NCBI RefSeq assembly: GCF_051401765.1
Contig: NW_027480432.1
Coordinates: 13,286,501 to 13,350,500, forward strand
Length of the DNA: 64,000 bases
Direction of reading: 5' to 3'
Source of the DNA: Calliopsis andreniformis
Taxonomy: Eukaryota > Arthropoda > Insecta > Hymenoptera > Andrenidae
Below are positions 56,296 to 64,000 of this stretch, piece after piece. A program made the translations under genes and the position numbers. The notes under the pieces were generated by a model that saw nothing but the letters and a program-made list of their open reading frames with translations, was not told the origin of the DNA and ran no database searches. Numbering within the stretch: position 1 is the stretch's first letter; every line of letters begins with the position of its first letter.

Positions 56296-58128
56296 CAGGA
56301 TGTAAGAATATTAATGGTTGTGGGTTTCAGGAGCGAATCTACATCTTTGGATTGGTGGACATTTGTAAAAAGAGTCGTCTGCAAAATTGCTTATAATATT
56401 GAAAGTTAATGTTAATTTTTTTTATTGCGTAATAGTATTCAGATTGTTTAGTAAAGAAAATGTTTGAAAGGAACCACTTGCCGCAAACGAACCATTTAGT
56501 TAGGAAAAATTGTTAAAGATTCAGTATCACTTTAACTGTGTAGAGTCACACATAGAAGTATGGGTTTACCACACTACTGCGTGACAACATCTACCCTGAA
56601 CGTGGGGCACAACATAGTGATGTGCGTACCCCAATACAGGATGCCTAGCAAGGTGCTTTGTCCTAATAGGCTCAATTGGAGTAAATTTTCTTTTAGTACT
56701 TTAAATATGATATGACAAAATCAACAATCGTGAACATATAATACATGTAATGATAATAAATTTATTTATAGAGTAATGTTGCGGATGAGAGCCGCGATCA
56801 GACCCGAGTGTTTAATATCATTTTCATTGGGAGAACACAAGGAATCGACTGATGTTACTTGCATGAAAATCTGTGTGCAAATAAGAAACTTCAATTTTTC
56901 CTATTTAAATCACTAATGCTATCCTTGTCTTTTATGACCTCCTTGTTCTTGGGCGTCGAGCTTGACCGTGATAGTTCTAAGAATTGGTTTCTCGGCGGCA
57001 TATATCAAACGAGGTAGTAGGGATAGACCGCGGCTCTCGTCCCTGTGGGCGAAATGGCGCTTGTCGCAAGATTACTGTACATTGGACGCTGGTGTTAATA
57101 CGATTCTGACGTGACCTGAGTTCTGTAAGCTCCATCCCAACATCAGAATCTTTGTATACGCCCCGTTCCCTTTTTGTAACAATGTCTGCGGAAGGACACG
57201 CAAAATTGATAACTTGCTACTGTCAACTCCGGTTAGAACCATTTTAACAACGACACCGAAAGCATATCTAAGCGGCCGTTAATTTCCTTATCGTCTTATT
57301 AAAAGTTTCTACTTTTTGTCTGTTAAATTGGTTTAAATCTACTTTATTAGTATTATATGCGTATGTGTATTTGTGTCTGTCATTAGTCTTCCAGTGTAGT
57401 AGTTGCATAATAAGACAGTTGTTATTACTTAAAGTATTATTAAATGTGATGCAGTGCTATCTGTCATTAGTGTTTCAGTGCTTTGTCGTTAATGTTTGAC
57501 TATCAGTGCGATTGAGAGGCTTTTCATTATTAATGAATTTGTAACAATTAAGACGAAATTTGTGCTGACTAAAGTGTATTCCAAAAAATAGAATGAAACA
57601 ACACAGCAACAGAACATAGAAGGTTTAAACATTGAATGGGTAAGTAAATGTGTTATCATTACATATAATATTGCAGTTTACGGTTGTAGATTCTGCCATA
57701 TCATATGGACAGCGTTGGAAAGAAAGAAAAGTTACTCGAATGGGGCCTATTAGGCTTCCATTATTCCTAGGCCTCCTGATTTCGAGTATGCACACTACTA
57801 TGCTGGACCTCGCGTCCAGAGTAGCATTGTCGCGTAGCAAAGTGTGGTAGACCTATGTTCCTATGTGTAACTTCACACAGTTAAACCGATGCCAAATCTG
57901 TAACAATTTTTCCTGACGAAACGGTTCTTTTGCGGCATATGATTCCTTTTAAACATTTTCTTTGCTACATGATCTATATACGATTACATAATTAAAAAGA
58001 AAAAAGTGAACTCTAATTTTCAATGTTATAGATAATTTTGCGGACGGGTTCTTTTTACAAATGCCCGCCGATCCAGTGGCATAGATTCACCCCCTAACGC
58101 CGTGACCATTTATATTTTTACACTCTGT
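56296..58128. mobile_element. Long-TIR mariner-type element, second copy
   Basis: Tip CAGGATGTAAGAATATTAAT next to TA; right tip ACACTCTG. The arms of about 450 bp (56296-56740 and 57661-58128) pair, for example ATGTGCGTACCCCAA-type blocks and GAAACCATTTAG/CGAAACGGTTC. The interior (56740-57660) contains a unit bounded by GATGAGAGCCGCG and CGCGGCTCTCGTCC (56785-57045) that matches the dispersed repeat at 34890. No transposase. The frame at 57625-57850 lies in the TIR. Confidence 0.7.
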
Positions 58129-58558
58129 GCTTCAAAAATGACGCAGCTCAGAAAACGTGATTTTTTAATTACGTCTATGAATTAGTTTGACAAATATACC
58201 TCCATTCATTTATAGAAAATTTGCTAGTTAAACATAAAAGTCATGGAATTTATTCAATGTACTCTTCATACATAAATTACAAATTGCTTAAATAGTAACA
58301 GAAATCATTTAATGCAAGTAACAATTATTTTTTAAACTGGTTATTTAAATAAGATCAAATAAAACTACTCTTTATGTCAATATTATGTGTTTAGTAAATC
58401 ATTGTTTCCTAAATTTATAAGTAGTTTTTCCTTCCTCAGAAAGTGAAGATTATTCGAGTAGCCTATCCTAAAATAAATAATTACCCCGGGGGTACACTTA
58501 CACACTAAAATAAGTAAAAAATGTGATAGAAATTCCTTGTTTTTAAAATTCTGAAAAA
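58129..58558. other. AT-rich stretch without recognisable gene
   Basis: No open frame of interest or repeat pair between the long-TIR element and the mariner-like relic. Confidence 0.35.
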
Positions 58559-59150
58559 TTAAACAAAATGTTCAAAGTGCCCGCCTCGTGTCTTAACACA
58601 TGCTACTGCACGCCTTATAATTAGAATTGGGTTCCGCATTCGATTAAAAATGTTAGGTATTCCTCGAACAGTCTTAAATCCATGTTTTATCCTTTCTGGT
58701 AGATCTTGCACATTGTTCACTTGCGTAGTTTCAAATAATCCCACAAGTAAAAAGTGAAGGTGTAAATTTATGCGAAGGCATAAACTACAAGTTTAGCCTA
58801 ATATTCAAAGGCACATCATGTAACAGTTCCTGAAGGTTCTTTTGTAAACATTCAAGATAAACAGTCTCATGTTATCGAGCTGGAAGAAAGTAAAATCCCC
58901 AAAAATTCCTTCCCTTACATTAATACAAAATTGTTGTTGATGCCTTGACTTTTCCGATCAAACGTGTTCATTATAATTCAGTATTCCATTTCTGGTGAAC
59001 CTTGTCTCGTCAGTGAATAAAACGAAACACAAGAAAGCAGGTTTCTCAATACATTACCTCAGGAATCATATGTAAAATGTCTTTTTTAAAATGTAATCTA
59101 TCTGTTGAATACTTTGTGTACGTTGCAAATGAAAAGGATAACGTTGCCTT
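58559..59150 (-). pseudogene. Mariner-like transposase, decayed
   Basis: The minus strand gives HPYHLQRTQSIQQ (end of the DNA-binding region, about 59150), VLFTDETRFTRNGILNYNEH with the first catalytic Asp (about 59010), SRHQQQFCINV (about 58930), then a deleted middle and a C-terminal frame 58744-58559 with TQVNNVQDLPERI and a terminal GGHFEHFV. These are phrases of the same IS630/Tc1/mariner-type family seen at 62380 and 8385. A stop after NYNEHV, several frame changes and loss of the second and third catalytic regions make it inactive. TIRs not found. Confidence 0.8.
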
Positions 59151-59490
59151 GATTGTATTATTTACCATACTATAGGTTGAGAAATACTATGAGCCGCGGC
59201 TAGTCTTCTTGTGTTTATCATCAAGGATATTTCTGTTTACTTAACAGTTTCATTAACTTTGTCAAGGATTTTTTCTTCCACCTAAGACATATACACTTTT
59301 TTGTCACTTGCGATCATACCAGATTCTTAAAGCCGTCTATGAATTAAGGAATACATATTGTCGTTTTTCAAACTATTGTAATGTCCCAATGCGTTAGGTA
59401 AATAGAAGGAATAGGCTTCATCAGGAGAGTGGCTTCCTCACGAATTCAGGACAGTGGAGATTTGTGTGGCGTGCGGTAAAAGAATAAAAT
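59151..59490. other. Unannotated stretch
   Basis: Probably includes worn 5' sequence of the preceding mariner-like relic. No motif recognised. Confidence 0.3.
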
Positions 59491-59880
59491 CTAAGACTTG
59501 AATCTGTTTACCATTAACAATTTATTTAAAAAACTTAAATAATTAATTGATAAATAATTAACTATACATTGAAGAAAAGAAACTCGTAATTGATAATTAA
59601 TACATAAACGCCGGTGCGCGCATATGTGCACTGTTTTACCCTCATTTATACAACAGAGAGTGCACATGCGAGCGTTTACAGGTGCATCGCATTTTTTTCG
59701 GCACTGTGCGACGGAGGGGCAGATGCCTAATCCTACTTCAGGATTTATTTCAATATACCATCTTATATCTTTTTCATAAGTTGTCGAAAATTTGCCCGTC
59801 ATTAGTAGCGATATACCGTGAAAACTGCCCGGTACGCACGTATTAAGAGAATTGAATTTGAGCATAGCGGTACTTGACAT
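59491..59880 (-). CDS. ORF with degenerate RING-like Cys/His cluster
   Basis: A 129-residue intact frame. Its middle contains WYIEINPEVGLG, and then a Cys/His cluster with MCTLC, nine residues, CAH, three residues and C. This resembles the first half of a C3HC4 RING of the Mdm2/neuralized sort (C-X2-C ... C-X-H-X3-C), but the next expected C-X2-C pair is absent and the C-terminus is AT-driven. RING domains recruit E2 enzymes for ubiquitination. This one would be incomplete, so a decayed retrocopy or terminal exon is likely. Other readings are possible. Confidence 0.35.
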   Translation of the reverse strand: MSSTAMLKFNSLNTCVPGSFHGISLLMTGKFSTTYEKDIRWYIEINPEVGLGICPSVAQCRKKCDAPVNARMCTLCCINEGKTVHICAHRRLCINYQLRVSFLQCIVNYLSINYLSFLNKLLMVNRFKS

Positions 59881-60269
59881 GTCAAATGAACATCCAGTAT
59901 TGATATGTGATCATAACTCTTACAATCGATTCTTAACCTACATATAAAATACCTATGTGTCCCAAAATTATGGGAAACGCCGAAACATGCAAGTTTATTG
60001 TGGATAAATAAATTGAAAAGTCCTTTACCGTTTTTTAATGCAATAAAAAACTTTTCCTCGCACGTTTTCTTTCACGCTTGCTGTCTAAGCGAGGGCTCGC
60101 GAGCCCTCTGGGCTCTCCCACTCCTGCTTCCGTCGTCACAGAACCACGCGACGCTATGAAAGTTGACATGTTATGTTAGTGCCCTGTTTATAAGAAAGCT
60201 CAAACAATACAAGTGACGTATGTATTGGTAGAGTAACAGAACGATTATAAGGAGTAGCAGTAGATTGAG
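59881..60269. other. Unannotated stretch
   Basis: Contains an 18-bp perfect palindrome GAGGGCTCGCGAGCCCTC (60091-60108) in a locally GC-rich patch. No frame recognised. Confidence 0.35.
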
Positions 60270-60475
60270 GGACATCTACGCTGGGTAGCGCTGAGCTATG
60301 TGTATTCTTAAAAAATGAAACGTAACAAGGCGGTCAAATCGCAAAAGTGATAGAAGGGAATCTCTTGTTTACTTTCGCAATTTGGCCACTTCGTCGCATT
60401 TCATTTTTTAAAGGTATAGGTAACGCCCGGTATTAGGTGTCGTCCGGCGCTAGAGATACTTCTCCTATATTCTAG
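60270..60475. mobile_element. Palindromic MITE, relative of 22558
   Basis: GAAACGTAACAAGGCGGTCA and TTTGGCCACTTCGTCGCATTTC-type arms pair around GGGAATCTCTTG. It shares the same inner vocabulary with 22558-22757. Confidence 0.6.
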
Positions 60476-61247
60476 GCATAATAAGGGGCAGTACTAAAGA
60501 ACACTTTTAATATTAGAGTACGCTTAATAATAGAGTACTATTAATTAATTTGAGAAAATAATAATTGTATGGAATGCATTTCGAGTAGCTAGGTTCTGAT
60601 TTTATACGTGAGTATGTATAATCATTGATTAAGTATAGGAATAGATCTAACATCCAATGTATTTTTTTGCCCCAGGCAAACGGGGCTCTGGAGCTCTATT
60701 ACCATTTTTGTGTCACTCTCGACGTTACGATTTACTCAGAAAATTTTGCTTCTTTCGCCAATATTTCAAACATAAACTACTTCGAATCTTAAGATTACTT
60801 CAAAAAAGTAGGTTATTTTATTAATATATTTTATTAATATATTGTAGCATGAAACCGCACAAAGCTCAATTCTACCAAAACCAAACGCTTGATTATTTCT
60901 TCAATCCCCGCCGAAGACAAGTTGTCACACGTATTTATGAACACTACAGACCCTTTCCCTACTGACATTACGTTAGTGATTAGTTCTTCAACTGGCCGTT
61001 ATTCATGAACAGAGGATGCTAAAAACACCTTCAAATTTCTAAATTGGTATTGCAGTTTGACTGGACACGAAACCTTATAAGATGTTAAGTCTATTGCTGT
61101 ACTTAGTCAATGGTATAACGTAAAAATAACGTGACGCGTAATACGACATCTTATATGGAGTGTCGGTAATGCAGGTGGCGCGAAGTTAGAAAAGTTATGT
61201 TGAAGATCAATCTTAAGTTAACAGACTCTGAGTTGTTGCCTTACAAG
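60476..61247. other. Unannotated stretch
   Basis: AT-rich; ATATTTTATTAATATATT repeats at about 60815-60845. No coding-like or TIR structure recognised. Confidence 0.35.
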
Positions 61248-61570
61248 GAAAGTTCGGTGAGTGTTAATCGCTGATTTTAATGAAACTTTGTAGAATTACT
61301 CGATGATCCTGCCTAAGAATTTCGCCGTACAAAGTAGCTGCCCATACGCACCTTTAAGGGAGAAACTACCCCTTTAATCCATGTCGCCCTTTTCATGTCG
61401 GTGCTTACAGCTCACAAGGTATAAGCGCTATAAAAAAATGTTGCATACAAAAGTTTTATTGTTTTTTAAGACTTATAAGATAGCTTTAAAAAAATTTCGA
61501 AAAAACGAATTGTTTATAGAAATTCAATTTTACCTCCGTTTTTTTCGAAATGTTTTTAAAGCTATCGATT
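61248..61570 (+). mobile_element. Tigger-type terminal piece with internal hairpin
   Basis: Follows the outer TIR of the 390-3851 element: AAAGTTCGGTGAGTGTTAAT, GGGCAGCT complement region, AGGGAGAAACTACCCC, GCGCTATAAAAAAATGTT. Its inner end folds back: GATAGCTTTAAAAAAATTTC mirrors GAAATGTTTTTAAAGCTATC. The 103-residue frame at 61381-61692 is a shadow. Confidence 0.7.
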
Positions 61571-62321
61571 ACAAGTTATATCGATACTCGACGTTCAAGT
61601 TACGTCACGCATTATCGTGTTCAAGTTGGTTAATAATTATTGATATTATTTCGTTTTCTTTCAGTGTTCAATTATTTAATAAGTTTGAATAAATTATTAA
61701 TGTTAGACAGATCGGAGTCGTAGATTTCACTGTTTTACCACAGGCCACACGAACTCCCATTTTTCTAAATTCGCGAGGAAGCCGCTCTCCTCTCGAAACC
61801 TGTTCCTTCCTTTTCGTCTAGTGCATTGGAACGTTACTCCCTGATAAGTACAAGTTCTTCAATGAGGTGCTTATTGTAAACGGTTTCCGCTCTGTCGATC
61901 ACTGGGTCAGTTTTGAACAGCTGATAGTCATCAGTTTACAGTACATTTGTGTATGTTACCTACATTCTTTTTCGCTAGCATGTTTAATTTTAAAGTTTTA
62001 TAATAATTAAATTGTGAAAGATACAGCAAAATGTATAAATATTTTTTCTTCCATTGCTCCTGTTTAATATGTCTACAAAATTATAAAATTCTCGAACTCG
62101 TAGTTAATTGCATAGACATGTTAGTTTTGAAGCATTATTACTGCAAAATATGCGATATTTTGTAACCCATATGGGGTTTAAAATATTGAACTGTGTATGT
62201 GTTGCACCCTGTATAATAGCGCTTTCGGAAGTGCATTTCATTGGTTGGCCTGTCAAAGACTATGACAGCTTCACAGTTCTATTGCTTAATCGATACTTTG
62301 AGAACTTCACGTCTTTCCTTC
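61571..62321. other. Unannotated stretch
   Basis: 61700-61960 is GC-richer, with no splice-bounded frame. The 78-residue frame at 62108-62344 has no motif and ends in the hairpin. Confidence 0.3.
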
Positions 62322-62365
62322 CTGTGAGCACCAGTTGGCCGTGACGGCGTAGCTGGTGCTCACAG
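62322..62365 (+). repeat. 13-bp perfect hairpin
   Basis: CTGTGAGCACCAG and CTGGTGCTCACAG are exact reverse complements around 18 nt. It sits just upstream of the mariner-like frame and may be part of that element's terminal region. Confidence 0.6.
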
Positions 62366-62379
62366 CACTACAGGATGTT

Positions 62380-63222
62380 TCGTCCCATGTGAGACACACT
62401 TCAGGGATGGATTCTACATACCAGAACAACAAAAAAAGTTCACATAAATATATGTCCTATTCGACTTTGTTTTCGAGTTATGGCGAGTTCTGTGTTGAAA
62501 TAATTCATTCAGAAGATATTAGTGGATGGGCTATGTTTATATTACAATTTACAGATAACATTAGTAATAGTACTGAAGCAGGATGTCTGTATTCAGAGTG
62601 TTTTCCTAGAAGGCGTCTATCTAATCAGAAAAGTTTTAAAGAATATCATGAACGGCTTTATAACTCTGGTTTCTTGCGGAAAAGAAATTTCAACTTTTCT
62701 AGTCGAACTCGAACATCGATAAATTTGGAAAAGCGACTTGTAAATCCCATTGAAGTAGATAACAGAGGCAGTGCTCACAGAATAACAATAGTAGTCAATG
62801 TTTCTCATTTAATTATGTGGAGAACATTGAGAGAGCAGCAGTTGTATCCATATGGAAATTGACTAATAATAAGGAAGATTTCCTAATAAGGAAATTGACT
62901 TTGAACCTAGAGTAACATTTTGTACTTGGTTTCTCTAAATGCTCGATCAAGATCAGTGTTTTGTATCTCTTGTATTTTTCAATGGTGAAACTGGCTTTCA
63001 TAAGAAACATCATTGGGCTGAGAAAAACTCGCATGATATTATTTTCTTGAGACATCACCAACAATTTAATCCAAATGTGCGGGCAAGAATAGTAAGTGAT
63101 TATTTAATATCAACTTCTTACGTACAGAGTTGAATATACTGTTAGTCGAGTTGCGAGAAAATTATTGAATGAAAGATTTCCAAATACAGTAGGTACTATG
63201 AATTTTGGCGTCACGTTACCAG
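62380..63222 (+). pseudogene. Mariner-like transposase, cut by LTR copy 3
   Basis: The plus-strand frame 62356-62862 has a basic helix-turn-helix region and HRITIVVNVSHLIMWRTLRE and QQLYPY, the hallmark end of the DNA-binding part. After a frame change, 62939-63133 gives FNGETGF at the first catalytic site (the family has FTDE, so the Asp appears replaced by Gly), then HHWAEKN and RHHQQFNPNVRARIV. After a deletion, VSRVARKLLNERFPN follows to 63222, where the LTR-like sequence begins. Typical family length would need another ~100 residues with the third catalytic site, which are absent or beyond the window. Confidence 0.82.
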
Positions 63223-63317
63223 TGTTACGAGCCGCGGCCGAGTGCAACGCTTGAGGCTGGCGAGAGTGGTCTGTAGTTTTCACACAGGAATACGGGGTCA
63301 GTTTGTTAGTAAGGTGC

Positions 63318-63637
63318 GTAGACGAACCTGACGCGAAGTCAGGGAGCTGCTAGGATTATTGACGGCGAGGACGAACCTGATGCGAAATCAGGGAGCCTTA
63401 GGAATGGTGGAATCAGTCGCGGACGTACCTGATCCGAAATCAGGGAGCCGAAGGAGGTTGAAACTTCGTGAACGAACCCGATGCAAAATCGGGGAGTCAC
63501 TAGGATTGAAATTCGCAGACGAACTCAACGCGGAGTTGAGGAGCTGCTAGGAAGGTAGTAAATTCCCAGAAGAACCTGATGCGAAATCAGGGAACTGTTA
63601 GGATGCGAATGAACCTGATGCAAAATTAGGGAGCCGC
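63318..63637 (+). repeat. Array of seven 33-nt covarying hairpins
   Basis: Units at 63318-63350, 63367-63399, 63419-63451, 63468-63500, 63515-63547, 63566-63598 and 63605-63637. Each is 4-nt outer stem, ACGAA (or close), 6-nt inner stem, 5-nt loop, complementary 6 nt, GAG (GAA once), complementary 4 nt. Inner stems: CCTGAC/GTCAGG, CCTGAT/ATCAGG (three times), CCCGAT/ATCGGG, CTCAAC/GTTGAG and CCTGAT/ATTAGG (one G-T pair). Outer stems: GTAG/CTGC, GAGG/CCTT, GTGA/TCAC, GCAG/CTGC and others with one mismatch. Loops: mostly GCGAA or GCAAA. The 63359-63550 frame is a by-product. Confidence 0.8.
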
Positions 63638-63682
63638 AGGATTGTTAATTTGGCCTCGTAACTTTTAGTAATAATAGAATAG

Positions 63683-63712
63683 AAATATAACTCAAGCGGT
63701 AAAGTTATATTT
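63683..63712 (+). ncRNA. Hairpin with conserved CAAGCGGTAA loop, copy 3
   Basis: Stem AAATATAACT/AGTTATATTT, 10 perfect pairs, loop CAAGCGGTAA identical to 24225-24234. Relative to copy 1 the stem has changed on both sides (ATCT/AGAT to AACT/AGTT) with pairing kept. Confidence 0.6.
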
Positions 63713-64000
63713 CGTGTGGGAACGTTCGATTATTACTAACGATTGTGGAGTTAGAATGCAGGTTCAAACTTCAACTCGAATGAAAAGTTAAAATCTAAAA
63801 TATATTCTAACTAAATCTTTTGTTTACAGCTGTGTCCTGTAACTTTTGTTACGTGTAAGAGTATTTAGAAATTACCAAATAGTTAATGCTCGGTTTTAAC
63901 GCACTGGCAATGCGGGGGTAGAGTGATTGAAACTAATGCCTGAATAGAATTTATGTCGACTCGCGGATCTTATAAGGTTTGCTCCGATTCGAAAGGGAAC

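Larger units (their letters stand above)
63223..64000 (+). mobile_element. Putative LTR, copy 3, diverged and incomplete
   Basis: Starts TGTTACGAGCCG like copies 1 and 2, but the body is largely different. It carries seven tight hairpin units (63318-63637), then CCTCGTAACTTTTA, the CAAGCGGTAA-loop hairpin (63683-63712) and a GTGTGGGAACGTTC tail comparable to GTGGGATCGTTTACG of the other copies. It runs off the window, so its right end, and whether an internal coding region follows, are unknown. It interrupts the mariner-like pseudogene. Confidence 0.6.

Noticed and set aside
63318..63637. Canonical kink-turn or tRNA-like array
   Set aside because: The ACGAA/GAG internal loop lacks the full three-nucleotide bulge plus tandem G-A pairs expected of a kink-turn, and there are no tRNA boxes.

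Overview
The window looks like repeat-dense, strongly AT-rich DNA from an insect. Hymenoptera, and ants in particular, fit best, because the mix of decayed Tc1/mariner, Tigger/pogo, hAT, copia and BEL/Pao relics resembles ant genomes. This is inference from family resemblance; no host gene was identified that would settle it. I see no complete, confidently expressed host gene. What is recognisable is almost entirely transposable elements (TEs), most of them broken, plus a few short exon candidates with splice signals that may belong to host genes with large introns.

Layout. 1-3.9 kb: a Tigger/pogo-like transposon with long terminal inverted repeats (TIRs) and a disrupted transposase. 3.9-7.9 kb: AT-rich filler, simple repeats, a small MITE (miniature inverted-repeat element) and a GC-rich exon candidate. 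7.9-11.4 kb: a mariner-like relic and a 2.4-kb foldback element with mirrored reading frames. 11.4-23.6 kb: a possible small secreted-protein exon, an inverted-repeat element, a Tc1 relic, an 839-bp near-perfect palindrome, a hAT fragment and a mariner-like element whose TIR contains its own transposase 3' end. 23.8-24.8 kb: a putative solo LTR with an array of RNA-like hairpins. 26.4-30.1 kb: a long-TIR element interrupted by a copia retrotransposon. 30-35 kb: degenerate AT-rich modules, a zinc-finger exon candidate, simple repeats and a palindrome. 35.6-41.1 kb: at least four levels of nested insertions, including a 1.6-kb palindrome and a 2.3-kb element with TTAA target duplications. 42.8-43.8 kb: a truncated foldback copy fused to a Tigger-type terminal piece. 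44.6-46.4 kb: a hAT transposase pseudogene. 46.8-51.5 kb: a mariner-related fragment, then a BEL/Pao retroelement on the minus strand with a long extra frame, apparently spliced, downstream of pol. 52.2-55.1 kb: a 69-nt candidate exon and an inverted repeat split by a second putative solo LTR. 56.3-64 kb: a second long-TIR element, mariner-like pseudogenes, a RING-like frame, MITEs and a third, diverged putative LTR that runs off the window.

The most interesting signal is in the LTR-like sequences at 23816, 53254 and 63223. They carry tandem hairpins in which both stems change but keep pairing, with a fixed ACGAA/GAG internal loop and, in the third copy, mostly GCRAA loops. A further hairpin downstream has an unchanged 10-nt loop and a covarying stem. 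This looks like selection on RNA structure inside a retroelement. The second is the env-position frame of the BEL/Pao element, which a consensus donor and acceptor join in frame across a 1,075-bp intron. All coordinates and identities were worked out by eye.
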